Shown: piece by piece, positions 10,735-24,544 of the stretch
Layout: each line of letters starts with the position of its first letter
How positions within the stretch are numbered: position 1 is the stretch's first letter
Origin: Macrotrachela quadricornifera
Taxonomy: Eukaryota > Rotifera > Eurotatoria > Philodinida > Philodinidae
Length of the DNA: 64,000 bases
Reading direction: 5' to 3'
Assembly: GCA_022393335.1 (NCBI GenBank)
Contig: JAJEKB010001368.1
Coordinates: 369,552-433,551 of the forward strand
Notes under the pieces: generated by a model
The model's input: the letters and a program-made list of their open reading frames with translations, nothing else
What the model was told of the DNA's origin: nothing
The model's database searches: none
Position numbers and translations under genes: made by a program

Positions 10735-13700
10735 TCATGTTGTTGTATAAAGTGATAGTTGAGTACATGATGCTACTTCAGCATAAGTTTGAATCAAATC
10801 AGCAGATGTTTTTACATCATAAAATGAACCATTCATTTTAATATTTATTTTTTCTAATACTTCTTTGTGTGAAGATTCATCATCACCTAATGCAATTGTC
10901 CAAAATCGTTTTATAACAGGTTCATGTTCTTTGAGTAACTTTTTTAATTCATTTTCAGGATATTTATCTTCACCATCACTCATGAATATAATAGCAAAAT
11001 TTTCATGAACATGATTCGAATTTGCCTGTTTTTTAAATTTACTAATAGAATCATTTACACATTCAAATGCTGCACTGAATGATGTTGAACCACCACGAAA
11101 TATGATATCGTTAACATTAATATTATGAATTTCTTCATTAGAAAAAACATCTTTAGCATATCCACTAAAAACAATGATTGTAATATGATCATTTGTTGCT
11201 AATTCTGTACGACGTTTGAGAAATTCTTTAACAGCATCCATTAAATGATTCCATCTTTCTCCTTTCATTGATCCTGATGCATCCAAAAGTAAAATATAAT
11301 GAAATGATTGATGAGTCAGTTTTGGTGTTGAATTATGTGTAACATAATGCATTCCATATTGTTCACATAATTTTGGTCCAACTTTTTCCCAAACAGTTAA
11401 ATATTTTCCATGTAATTTAGATAATTCATCATGAGTTAATGCTGATTCAAAATTCCAATCAGGATGATCTTTTTTAAATTGTAACCATTGATAACGTGTT
11501 GGACCAATTACAATAACTTGATCATTTTTAATTTGTTCACACATTAATAATGATGCTTCACCACTACCTTCAAATTTATAACCATTCATTGCACGTAATG
11601 TATGACCAGTTAAACAACGATGTTCATTAAATATAGAACCAGGATTTGATTTAATTTGTGTATGATCAACATCACAAGGTCGTTTACAACATGGACAAAG
11701 ATCTGGACATCCACGAACTTTATCTAATAAACTTGCATATGTATCATGACGATCAATACTTTTAAAATCACTTTTATATTGTTGAAAATCATTAAGAATT
11801 TTATCTTTTTCTTTTAATAATGTTTCTGAAAAGATAACTAAATTTCCAATTGAAATTTTTTTAAAAATCGCTTCAAGAGGTTCAATTAATTTAACTAATT
11901 CAAAACTAGGTTTTCTATTTTGAATTAAATATTGAAAAGCATTAAAAGTATCAGATTTGATATGATAAATTTTTGTATCAATAATTAATGGTGTCAAAAT
12001 TTTTCCTTTTGATAAATATTGATATAATAAATTAGCCATACATTTTTGTTTATTAATTAAATTTTGATTAGCATCTAATGAATTGTTTTTTTCTGGAAGA
12101 AATATTTCATTAACAAATTTTGTTGGTGCACCTAACTTTTTTACAGTATCCAATAAATCTATTAGGGAAAAGAAAAACATTAAATATATATTATATAGAA
12201 ATAAATTTACTTTGAATACAATAGAAAAATTCTTCTAATAATGAAGTGTATGTAGATTTTTTAGCCGATAAATTCTGATTGATTCCTTTTTCAATATTTT
12301 TCCATAATTCATTAAAAAATTCTTCAATAATTTTAGTTGGATTTGAAATATAATCTAAATGCCATTGTAAATCATTTTTAGTTAATAATAAACCATCACA
12401 ACGATCTTGAACCCATTTACGATTAAGACAATCATATTGTTTTAAATCATTTTCAATAATATGATCACCATCTTTACTAAATAATTGAATTAAATTTTCA
12501 CGAAATTGTTGAGCAAGACTAATAGCATAATTTGTATCAGTTGAAGAATTTGGAACAACAACACTAATAAAATATTTTTTTAAATCATTTTTTTTCTTTT
12601 GTAATTCAGATAATGTTTCAGAAAAATGATTCATTTGTTCATCATAATAATATTTTGTTAATAAAATAATTGCACATGTATGTAATATTGATTTTAAATG
12701 ACGAGATAATTCTAAACAAAATGGACTTAATTCGGTTTTTATTTCAATAATTAATGAATTAATTAATCCAACTATTTTTTGTATCAATTCAGTACGAATT
12801 TGTCGTACATCATTTTTTGTAACACCTTGCATAGCTTTCATTATTCGTTGAGTTACTTCTTTGAATATTCGTGATATAGGTAAATACATATTTCGTTCAT
12901 CTGTAGATGATTCTGTTAACTTCAATGGTTTTTGACTTTCAATAGTTTGTCTTACATCCATTTGAAATTGATCTGTTGATTTCACTATTAAATGTGGTTC
13001 ATCTTTATTATCTTTCTTATCACGTAATTGTCCTATAGTCGCATTTAAAATTCGAACAGCAGCATTTTCACGTTTATTATTGGTTTCTATTTGTAGACTA
13101 AGTTTCTTGACAAATTCATTATATTTTTCTGTTAATAATTCTTTATTTAAATAAACAAGATTATTGATAATATCTAATGAATAGATAGTTGTTCCTGTTA
13201 GATTAAAATAATTTGCTGATACAGGAGGATGTTCATAACCAAGATAAGTAAAATGTATAAATAATGGTTCTTCTAATTGACTAATGGATATTTTAGTTTC
13301 ATTTAAATTAGTTAATAATGTTAAATGATTAATAATATATAAATATTCGAATAAACATTCTTTTTCATAAATATTATAATTTGTATAAATATGTTTCAAA
13401 GCTTGTTTAAGACGTTCTTCTGGTATATATTTAGTTTGAATAAATTTAATTGTATTTTCATACATTTCTTCAAATTTTTGTGCAGCAATATCTTCTGACA
13501 TTTGTATACCACGTTCAATAGTATCTTCAATTAATTTTTGTAAATCTCCTTCACCATTTCGAACAAGTAATTTAATTTTTTCTCTTTCATTTGCAGCAAT
13601 TGTTGATGTTTGTAAAGCATTAAACATTTCTGTTATTTGTACATCAAGAAATTGTTGACTTCGTTTTCGTAATGGTTCAGGTACTTTTAATAATTTAAAT

Positions 13701-16700
13701 AAATTTTCCATATCTTGTCGAGCACCTTCTTTAATTTTCGATTGACGAACAAGAAAAATTTCTTTTATTTCATCTTCTTTTTTATGTAATGATTCAACAA
13801 TTAATTCATCACGATAATCCGAAGAAAACATTTTAATTAAATTATTTCTTATATGTTCTCGTAATTCATTATCAATACGTCGTTCATTAATATCTTGATA
13901 ATATGTTAAATCAGGAAATTTTTGTAATGTATCAAATATTGTTATTGATGATGATAACCATTGTAATGGATCAGAAATTTCTGATGTTCGTCGTAATGAT
14001 GAATCAATTGGATTAAGAATTTCTCCAGTTAATTGATGAACACATTCAATAAATTCTGGTGATGTTTTAACAACATTTGATAATTTTGAATTTGATGTTA
14101 ATGTTTGTCCTTCTTTTTTAAATGCTGATGGAAGTGTATGAAATGTTTCTTTTCGAATATCAATTGATTTATCTAAACCTTCTCGTTTTAAATCATTTAT
14201 TATTTTTTCAATAGCTGCTTTATTATTATCAATATTTAAATCTGCTTTTTGATTTAAAATAAAATGAACAATTGGTTGAGGAATTCTTGTTACGCCCATT
14301 TTATCTAATGAATCAGCACATAATTTTAACATTTCTTGTAATGTTGTACTAATTTCCCCAACCATATTAACAATAACAATATGTGAAACAGCTAAACAAA
14401 ATAAAACAATTCGACGATCATATTCTTTATCTTCTCTTTCAATTCCTAATAAACCTTCTGTATCAATTAATAGAATATAAGCATAGTCTGATCGATTTGT
14501 TTTAACAAATGATCCATAAATACCTCGAGTACATCGGCCATCACGTACATCGAATAATGTCCCAAACATATAATTTAATAATGTACTTTTACCAGAATTT
14601 TGTGGTCCAATAATACTAATAACTAATGTTCGTTGATTTTTAAAAGACATTAAAGATTCAAGTAAAAATGTATGTTGAAAATGAAAATTATCTCCATCAA
14701 TAATTTCAAATGGAAAACCAGCTTGAATATAATCAAAATAATGTTTGTGAAGAGATTTTTGAATGTCTAATGATTGATGTTGACTACAAACAATAGCATT
14801 ACGCCATAAAACTTCTAAAGATAAATTTTTTTCAATAGGTATTTCTTTAGCCATATCACCTGGTGAAACTAAACGTTGACGATCTTCTTTTAATTGTGTA
14901 CTAAGTAATTCTAAACATGTGATTAAATCAGATGCTTTAAGAATATCAAGAAATAATTGAAAAATAACACTTAATGATTGATTAACAGTATTTGATGCTG
15001 TTTCTAATTCAAATATTTGTCGACGAACTTCATAAACGGCAGTATCACTTTCAGAACCATAGAAATCAAAGCGTGCAGATTTTAATTTTAATGCACATAA
15101 TCGAACAAATTGTAAATATTCAGGAAAATATTTTGATACACGATCTTCATTTAAAGCAGTATCTAATAATTTATCTGTTAATGGTTTTATCATTTGATTA
15201 ATATCTCTTAAATGTTTTTTATAATCATCATCTATTAAAATTTTTAATTCCGCCTTTATCGAATCTATATCAAGAACACATTGACTCGGTAGTTTATCTA
15301 ATATTTGATTACGTAATATTGTGATATGATTTCTATTAATACGATCACCTTGATTTGAAATATCAGGCAGAAAATATACTCGAATTGTAGGATATTTTGA
15401 TGATGAAACACTTGAAGGTTGAAGATGACTATCAGATGGTGTATCTCGAATAATTGTTAATTGATGTTTTTGATTTTCTATAATCTGATTCAATTGAATA
15501 ATAGATTGATCAATATTAGTTTGTTTAGGAACATCTCGAATAATCAATAATAGATATTTTTCTTGTTTCATAATCATATTTACTTGATCAATAACTATGT
15601 CAATATTATTGAAAATATAATCAAAATTAACATGAATAACAAATCCATCAAATAATTCATGAATTTTTCTTAATAATATTTTTGTCATTGAACCATGAGC
15701 ATCAGCAATACTCATCGATCGTTGAGGTATGCAACCATAGCCAAAATCAATATCAATTGTATTTTGAAAATAAATACTTGAAGATGATTGTTCAAATGAT
15801 GAAAGAAAAATATTATTTATAGTTGTTGATTTTCCTGAACATAAACCAATACCAAATGAAAGAATTATTGGAACTGAATAATTCCAAACATGCATTATAT
15901 CCGAAACAAAACGATATGATGATGAATTACTTAATGACGGTTGAATAAATGGAACAGAATTTCTTTTACTTAATAATAACATTATTTTTCGTGATAATGA
16001 AAAATTACAATTAAGTAATAATATATCAATTAACATTCTTAAACTTAATTTAGTTGATTTTAATGAGAATTCTAATTCATCATATTTTTGAAATAAACAT
16101 TCAATAAAATCATCAAGATTTTGATGTCTTTTTAATAAATACATCATTGGTATAAGACAATTATTAATAAATAAAGAAAATTTTTTTTGACAAGCATAAT
16201 CATTAATAATCTTATCAATAACATCATTTAATTTTTTATCAATATATATCAATTCTCCAGCTTCAACTAAATGAGATAATTTTAATTTATCATCTTCATT
16301 GATACATTTAATAATAATTTTACATTCGTCATTTCTTCTCTCTTCATCAGTATTTGTTGTTGTTCCTGAGATCGGTTTTGTTTCATTTAAAATTGAAGAT
16401 GTTAATTGAATATATGAACTATTCGAACTTTGATTTGATGAAAAAGTTGATGTAGTTGTTGCACTCGGTTGTGATGAGACTGATGATGATGATAATGCTG
16501 AGTTGATAAGTGATGAATTTGTTGAATTACTATTCAATAATGCATCATCAGGTATTGGTAATTTGTTTTTATTTAAATAATCGATTAATTTTTCGATCAA
16601 TTTTTTATGTTTATTTTTTGCTATTTCATCTTGAAATTTTTTATTATGTAATCCTTTCCACCATCCGTCATCAGAAACACAAGTTAAAGCTATTTTAATT

Positions 16701-17413
16701 GTATTGACTCGTTGAATATTCACATCAGGATCTTCAAACAGATTTTTCAATGGTTTAGAATAATAATCTTGTAAAGCTAAATATAATGGACTTTCATATT
16801 TCTTTAACTGTTCTTCTATCACATTTGGAGCGATGTCATCTTCATATTGTTGAATACTTTGACGACCGTCGGTTATTAAAGTTTTCCATATTTGATCAAA
16901 AGTTGATGTTTCATGAATACATTTATCATCGAATTCAAATAGAAATTGAATAATTAATGATAATAAAAGATTTTCTTTGATAAATTTTGATCCATAATCA
17001 GCAGTTCGTATTAAAATTTGATTATAAATATTAGATGAAACAGTTTTTTGTTGCTGAAGATATTGTTGAAACCATCCAGGAGTGTTTCTATACCATTCTT
17101 GTTCATTATAGAGTATTAATAATTTTAAAACCTCACTTTCATTTCCATCAATTTCGTCACGAAGTATTCGCGGTGAAAGATCTTGATCATTATCACGTAA
17201 AGCTTTTCTACCATCAATAAATGATTTTTCCGCAATTTGTTTTGATTGATCAGAATTATCTAACTCAAGAATTTCACATATTTTCAATATACATTCCTCT
17301 TTTGTTAATATCGAAGATGAACTACTATTTATCGCTGAATCTGATGACTTAATATTAAATGACATTAGAGATGGAGATAATATTCTCTGTTGGTTTAATT
17401 CATATTCACTCAT
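10735..17413 (-). CDS. VLIG-like giant GTPase with C-terminal vWA domain (GTPase 1)
   Basis: Two exons, 17413-12211 and 12158-10735, join across a 52-bp phase-1 GT..AG intron (12159-12210) to give ~2208 aa. The intact intron makes this one gene, not two. Order: a helical N-terminus; a URGCP/VLIG-like first P-loop at about residue 521 (GIGLCSGKST); the main dynamin-superfamily G domain at about 929-1070 with GPQNSGKST, GRCTRG, DTEG and an NQKAD motif; a long helical region; a Cys/His module at about 1885 (CPCCKRPCD, then HRC..GH); and a vWA domain at about 2020-2200 with MIDAS DASGS, a threonine in GGSTSF, and SDGED. GRCTRG and the Cys-rich end are typical of vertebrate VLIG/GVIN interferon-inducible GTPases. 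A fused vWA is not part of the vertebrate proteins I know. No signal peptide or clear membrane span, so probably cytosolic. Role unproven; immune function is inference. Confidence 0.88.
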
Positions 17414-20169
17414 TGTTAATAAATAATACTAATCTATAATAAAAAAAAAAGATCTATTATTTAAACTTAATTATTATCTTCAAAAAATTCTCATATCGAA
17501 TAGAAAAATATATAAATAACTACAAAATGTACAGATTTGATCATCTATGAAGAATTTTCATTTTAATAAAATTCGTTAAATCAATAGTTAAAAATAAATA
17601 ACGAAATATATTTTAAGATTTTCTTTCAAATCATGTATTATTTTAGTTTCGAAATTTCGATATACCGCATTAGAAGAAGGAATAAAAAAAAAATTTACTT
17701 ATTATTGTTGTGTATTCACAGTTTATTTCGAAACTAAAACGACATTATTTTCATAAAAAAATATCAGATATTTATACCTGAGGTATAAAAAAGGAATGAA
17801 ATATACCAAGTGTAGTTAAAAATCTAGTTGGAATATACCTATGTTGTCGTGGGATAGAAATAAAAGGAAAAAACCAAGAAATAATAATAGAAAAAAAATA
17901 TCTTTACAGAAAGAAAGACATCGATATGAATGACATAATGTATGTTTAAGAGAAGAAAGGAAAGGAACACAAATTTATAAAACACAATGTAACCCTCTCT
18001 TATGACACGTGTTTAGTATGTGATATAAAAAAAAAATTTCGAAAATATCTGTCCTTCTTTCTTTTTATACATTTCTTTTGTCGTAACCTATCTAACTTTT
18101 TTTTCCATTTATTCTCTTAAAGATGTCAAGTGGAACTCCTCAAAATTCGTACATCAAATTTCCTAAAGATGTTTTAATTATGTTTCTAAGTTTTGATGAA
18201 ATCATGCTGTGGTTAATAATGATGATCGACAAAATTTTCTTAAGCAAAGAGAAAAACGAAAAAAGTTGGATAAAATCGAATAATTTCGCAACAAAAAAAC
18301 GAAATTTCCAAGAAAAGAAACAAATATTTTTACTTTATTACTGTTTGTTTTGAATATTTTTATTCCAAAAATAGAATGGAAGAGTATCTTTCAATGTCAA
18401 ATTATTCTCAATGAGAAAAAAAGTAACAACCTAGAAATTATAGTGATCTTAATGTGCCGAATAAAAGATTCATACGAACAAAATGATTTTCATTTTTCTT
18501 TCCTCTAATTCGACTCGATGGTTTTCGATAGAGATCTATTCTTTTTTATGCTCTTCTTTTCTTATCTAATGTTTGTAAAGTATTCCTAATGGACAACTTA
18601 ATTTCTAATTTACGGTTTTATATTCTTTTCTATTGTTTTATTGTATGGTTCTTTCGCTTGTTTGAGACTTCCAATAATGATGAATCCTTTTCATAGGACA
18701 GCTATTAAAGTGATCTGTATCATTCATTGCTTTTTTTGACACTACATAGTAACTGAAAATATTGCAAATAGCCGGCAGAATACATAAAATTTTCGGTAAA
18801 CGGCAATAGACGATTGAGAGGCGATATATTTCCGTTTATTGGTGTCTTCTAAACCACCAAATAATCCATTTTAGTCGTTTAGATAGTAGCGTAAACTAAA
18901 TACTTTCATTATCAGAAGCAACATTCGAAATACTCATGGTTCATGTAGTTTCTGATTGTAGTTTATAAATCGAAAGTTAAGATGTAATGCTATCAATCAC
19001 GGCAAATAAATAACTCTTTTCTGTAATTTGCCGCATGAAAGAAAACCATACAGCAAAACAATATCTGTGATAAAACCAGAAAACAATTTGGTTCTTTCCA
19101 TTTTTTCAGATCTCAATAAAAACCGCTAAGACGTCGAAATTAAAGATACTCATCAATATTGCTATCAAATAGAATGGTTTTAAATTCATCTTCTACAGAA
19201 CTCGGATGTATGTTGTGTCGTAAACACAGCTCAAGTAATGGAGTAGATGTAAGTGAAAAGTTTCTAATATTCTTTTCTCGATATAGAGAAACTGAACCCT
19301 TTGCTTTCAACCTGTTTGCGCGACTGTCGTAAAAAACGTGTGTATACAATTTGAACTATTTCACAGAACTGCATCTAGCAAGCTAAATCTCATGAGTTGC
19401 TCGGATTCTGAAGCATATTGTCAGAGAAAACAAGGATGGTAAACTTGGCTCCTAGATTTTTTGACATCATATCAATTAAAATTTTGTTTTCATTGAATTC
19501 AAACGTATACTATTCGATAGAGTTTACCGAGCTGCATCGAATAAGATGCCTCATGTATGGCTCAGATCATAAATTTACTAATGTTAATTCAGTGAGAAAT
19601 GACAGAGAAAACTCTTATTTTATAATTCTTCTCGAACAATCATTAAATTACAGCTAATTAGTTAATGAAATACAATTTGAAAGCTATTGCTTATGTCAGT
19701 TGACCAATCCATAAGTTCTAATGATAAATGAAAGATCGCGTATAAGTTCAAATTTCAAACAAAAACAAAACTTCATCATTTGACGGAGCAAAACTCTTTT
19801 ATTTGCCTTTCGATATAACCAAAATTCTTAAGGTGAAATTGTTTTAAAAAAACCCAGCATAACAATGAAAATAAACTCTGAAGAAAAATAAAAAATGCAC
19901 ACCAACAACTAATGTAAACATTGACAGTAGAAAAAAAAAAACTTATCGCTTGTTATAAAAAGTATACTGATGAATATTTGTCTTTCTCTAGTTCTTTTTC
20001 TTTTTGTTCTGTTTTAACTGATAATGTTTTTTTTATCATAAAAATATCTACATAAGCTCTATACAGCCAACTATATACCTATTTACCATCTAGTACTCTT
20101 TCGTTTCTGCCTTATGAATCAATTGTTTGTTGTTATAATTTTCCTAATCTCTGTAATTCTCTATTATTG
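17414..20169. other. Intergenic, 5' side of GTPase 1
   Basis: About 2.7 kb without a credible gene. The box atataccaagt at 17801 resembles aaaataccaagt boxes ahead of GTPase 2 (25430) and coiled-coil B (42857). The ATG at 18123, preceded by a pyrimidine tract and ag, opens a 76-aa frame with no recognisable domain. The frame at 19140-19349 is also unsupported. Confidence 0.4.
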
Positions 20170-20510
20170 TGAGGGAATGTCTCTAGTTGAGTAATTATTT
20201 TCCTATCCTATTTATACCATTAACTTCAAAACATAGATGGATTAAATGAAAAAAATACTGGTCTAACCTTGATATGTTCGTTGTCATTTTTTACCTTTCT
20301 TCGCCGAGAATAGAAAAAAAACAAAATTTTCGAATAACCATATAAAACTCTTCTATATTACACAATCAATGACGAAATGAAGAAATCATCTATGAAGGTT
20401 CTTTCCAACCATAAAGAAGAGAAAAAACCATCGTAGTCATATCTGTTTTTTTTTCTTTCCTTTGTATTTATCTTTTTTTATTGAGTATCCAGCATATGTT
20501 TTTTTTTTCA
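20170..20510 (-). repeat. Duplicated 5' flank of the coiled-coil genes (copy 3, inverted)
   Basis: The reverse complement aligns with 24650-24945 upstream of coiled-coil A. Shared blocks in order are aaacat-n-ggatactca, ataaataca-aggaaag, ttggaaagaacc, gatttcttcat, gtgtaat, ttcttgac-like and ggttagaccagt. About 130 bp next to the ATG in gene A is missing here. The orientation is opposite, so the gene it once served lies to the right, on the plus strand. Confidence 0.7.
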
Positions 20511-20513
20511 ACG

Positions 20514-20690
20514 ATGAATCAATATATTGCAAAAGCAGTTGAGAATAGACTATGGCAAAATTTTAACTCTCCTTCAAAAATAATTCGAAGCCTTACTATA
20601 GCCTATAGCAATAAGTATTTATGCTCATTCGATGCAATAGAACTTCCAGAAAGTACCAAAATGAAAGAAAAATCGAGTGTCATGAGGTAA
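20514..20690 (+). pseudogene. Remnant of a second coiled-coil gene copy
   Basis: The ATG at 20514 follows the inverted copy of the coiled-coil 5' flank. The short product contains ENRLWQNFN, which lines up with EGRILRKFN near the start of coiled-coil A and QQRILEEFN of coiled-coil B. A later block TKMKEK matches TKRMKE of A. The frame stops at 20690. Similarity further right (to ~20990) is not clear. I read it as a decayed paralogue paired head-to-head with GTPase 1. The flank match is firmer evidence than the short peptide match. Confidence 0.5.
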
Positions 20691-21496
20691 TTTAGATTAT
20701 AATGAGTTAAATGGATAAAGCTTTTTCTTCCGTTTGAACGACCATCATTTGTTATCGAAACAAAACACGATATCAAAATATTTTTAATGATTGTGATAAT
20801 AGTAGAGGACTTCGTGTGGTATCAGGTTAAACCTTCAATTGGCAATCATAGTACAAAACGATATGTGTTCAAAATGATCCTATTAAAGATTTATCAACGC
20901 ATCTTTTATTGCTTGTTATTCATAGATATACAGATAGGTAAAAACCAATCGCAATTTTATAACTTATATGACAGAGGAATGCATTAATATAATGTCATAT
21001 TAGCCAGGCTCGATATTAAGTAATTCTTGACTAACTAATTCTATTAAACGTAGTTATAAAATTTTCAGAGAAAGATTTTAATCAATCTTAAATATCTTTT
21101 GTCAAGTATTTTTTCAACGAAATACATTATGATCATCGGTAAATTTCATCATAACTTCGATTCACTAGTCTGTCTTATATAATTAAAGAACATTATAAGA
21201 ATCGTACTGCTTGTCATGTATTTATTTTTACAATGAAATCTCAATTGATTTAGTCTTTCTCATGGAAATGGTAATACTGAATAATATGACTAGCATAATC
21301 AATTATCAATGAGAATTTTATATTGATCTCTTTATGAAGATTAGTCGTTATTTCGACTATCGGTTATTTTGAATAGATTTTCTATTTTTTCTAATCTCTC
21401 GATTGGAGATTTATTTTTAAAAAAAATAAAACTAGAAGGAAAAAGATGTTAATTAAATGCTCATGATTAAAATAAATAGAATAATATTAAAGTCTA
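20691..21496. other. Intergenic between coiled-coil remnant and coiled-coil A
   Basis: AT-rich, no supported gene. This is the centre of the inverted arrangement of the two coiled-coil/GTPase pairs. Confidence 0.35.
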
Positions 21497-24400
21497 TTAA
21501 TTATAATTTAGTTGTTGATGTTCTTCTTTTCTTCGCTGAACATTTGTTTCTGTTTGACCATACTCTTTCATATTTTTATAACCTGATTGTTTTTCTTTAT
21601 AATTTCCTATTTTATTTTGTTTGAGTTTTTTCTTCTCAGTCGCTCGATAAATTTCTACTTCGCAATGATTAATTTGTTTTTGATTATCAGTTATTCGTTG
21701 TTCAACATTATCTTGTACATTTTGAACTACATGTAATTGGTTAAGATTATTATTTTGTCGAGTATTTATTTCATCATATTGGTTTTGAAGATTATTACTA
21801 TTTTTTACTAATTCTTGTAAATTTTGTTCAACAGTATTACAGTTAGTTTCTAATACTTTAAGTTGATCTTCTGTTTTGTTTTTTGATTCTTCATGTTGTT
21901 TAATATTTTGTAAGATTGGTTGAATTTTAAGTTTTACATGTTCCGTATTTTCACTATTTCTTTCGATAGAACTATTTAAAATAGTTTGATTGATTTTATA
22001 TTGTTGTTTTTGTAGATTTTCTGATTCGATTTCATTTTGATGTTGATCTAATTCATATTGATATTGATTTTGATGTTTTTGCTGATTGATTAATTGTTGA
22101 TGTTTTGTTTGTAAATTTTGATCTAATGTTTTCCGAAGATTTTCTTGTGTTTCAATATCTTTATTTAAATCATTTAATTTTTGTTTAGTTTTTTCATATT
22201 CTTGTTGTAATTCAAATTTTTCTTTACTTATTTTTCCATGTCGATGTTTTTCTTCACGAAGATCTGATTGAAGATCTAAAACTGATTTATCTATCATTAA
22301 TAATTCTGCTTGAATATTTTTTATTTGATTTGCTATTGAATGTTCTTCTTGTTGTTTATCAGTTAATACTTTTTCAGCATTATCAATTTCTTTTCGATTT
22401 GTTTCCATAGTTTGTTCCAAACGAGTTTTTTCATTTTGACTAGTTTGTAATTGATTAGCTTTAGATTGCATTTCATTTAATTTGTTTTGATATTCATTTT
22501 GATATAATGTTTTATCATTAGTAATTCGTTGATAATTTTCACGATATTGAGTTTGATTTTTTATTAATCGATCAATATTCATCTTTATTGTATTGATTTT
22601 ATTTTGTTGACTATTGAGTTCAGTTTTATTCAGACGAATATCTTTGTTTTTGACATTTTTATCTTGCTGAATTTTTCCACGTTGATCTCGAAGATCTTTT
22701 GATTTTTTAGTAGCATTTTCAAAGACGATTTTTTGTTGATTTAATTTATCTTTTGCTGTACCTACATCTTCTTTTCGATTGATTAAATCATTTTTTCTTG
22801 TTTCAAGATTAGTTCTATGGGCACTTAATGTTGTTTCGGAATTCTTTCGATTTTCTTGAGATGTTTCATGTTCTTGCACTCGTTTTGCTAGAAGTGTTTC
22901 CTTGTCGGCTAAGTTCTTTTGTGCTGATCCTAACACACGTTGAGCCATTGATACAGCTGTTTGTTTAGCTAGTAGACATGCAACACCAATTAATGGATTG
23001 ACAACCATAGCTGCAATTATTAAAGATAAAGCTATATCAGCCAATTCTAAAGCTGCTTGAGCTATTTCTACTGCTACTTTCATCCTTTCTACTTCATATT
23101 CAGTTTCTTGACGAATTCGATTAGTTTCTTGTTCTTTTTCTCGACAACGTTGAAGAAATTGTTCTTCTCGAACAATTTTTTGTTCTTGATTACGTAATTC
23201 ATCAGCAGCTCGATGTTCATTACGTTCAACTGTTTTTAATTCGGATGAAAATTGTTGAAAAAGTTTTCTTTCATTTTCTAAATCTTGATTTAATGTTCTT
23301 AAATCAGTTTCAATACGATTCAATTGTTCTTCCATTGCTTTGAATTGTGTTTCTAATTCTTCTATTTGTTTAGATTTTTCTTGAATTGTTCGTTGAATAT
23401 TGTTATATTCTTGTTCTTGATTTTGAAGTTGTTGATTGATTTCTTCTTCTTTAATTTTTAATTGTTCTAACTCTTGTTCTTTTTGAGATAATTTTTGTCT
23501 AAAATAAATATTCAATTATTGATTTTAGTTATTCTAAAAATATATTTTAAGAATTAGAAATTGATTTTTTTACTTTGATTGTTCAACAACTTCTTTTGCT
23601 ATTCGTAGTTCTTTTTCTTCTATCGATATTTTTTTTAATATTTCTTTTAATTGAGTTTTTAATGGTTCAATAGATTTTTTTCTTTCTTCGATCTGTTCTA
23701 CTAATTGTTTAATATTTCGTGTAATTTCAATTTGTTTTTCTTGAACTTTTTTTAATTGATCTTGAAGATTAGTATTCATTTGTTTTAATTCATCTGTTTG
23801 TTCTTGTTTAATTTTAATTATTTGTTCAATACGTTCAATCAAATTTTTAATTCGAGTTAATTCAGCATCTAATCGATTTAATTCTCGATTGATTTCTAAT
23901 AATTTTTCTTTTAATATATCAAGTTTTTCTGCTAAATTATTTAATTCTTCTTGATTAAGTGCAATATCTTGAAGAATAACATCTAATTCATATTGAATAT
24001 CTTCCATATCTGCTTCACCAGTTGTCATTAATTGTATTTTTTCTTCCATTATTTTTTCTAATTGTTGAGTACGTTCTTGAATTTGTTTCATTTGTTGTTC
24101 AATTTCTTGTTTTTCATTTTCAATAGATTGTTTTTCTTGTTCAAAATTAAATTTTTGATTATCATATCTATTTTGTTCTTCTTCATATTGATATAATTTA
24201 TCTAATTCATCATTTAATTTTCTTTCATGTTCATTACATTCTATTTCTTGTTTTTCAAGATCTACATTTAATTCATCTTGTTTTATATTTACTTCAGTTA
24301 ATTCTTGATGAAATTTTTCCAATTGTTTTTGATCATTTTCAATTGATTTAAGTGTTTCTTTCATACGTTTAGTATATTGTTTTTCTTCAACTTGTAAGTT

Positions 24401-24544
24401 TTTCTTTTCCTGATAAAGTCTATCTAAATTATTATTAAGACGATCATTTGTTTGGTCTAATTGACCAATTTCATTATTAAATTTTCGTAGAATTCTTCCT
24501 TCTAATTTTGGATCATCTATTTGATATTTAGTTGATTGAGTCAT
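21497..24544 (-). CDS. Long coiled-coil protein (paralogue A)
   Basis: Two exons, 24544-23574 and 23498-21497, join across a 75-bp phase-2 intron (23499-23573) to give ~990 aa. The downstream exon has no ATG of its own (its longest frame begins with TTG inside the intron), so joining is required. The start is placed at MTQS because paralogue B begins MAQS and the duplicated pseudogene copy aligns there; a 26-codon upstream extension is less likely. Nearly the whole protein is Gln/Glu/Lys/Asn-rich heptad sequence. One hydrophobic stretch, about residues 490-530 (LSLIIAAMVVNPLIGVACLL), could be a membrane span or buried hairpin. No enzymatic motif is seen. It is divergently transcribed from GTPase 2, with about 1.1 kb between starts. 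Function unknown; a scaffold or membrane-linked tether is one possibility. Confidence 0.85.

Noticed and set aside
10735..12180. vWA protein as a separate gene with its own ATG at 12180
   Set aside because: That ATG lies in the pyrimidine-rich end of a 52-bp intron. The paralogue on the plus strand joins the two parts in one frame, and phases match.
18123..18353. 76-aa gene after an acceptor-like tract
   Set aside because: No domain, donor or similarity to neighbouring families. The Lys/Asn/Phe-rich composition fits random AT-rich DNA.
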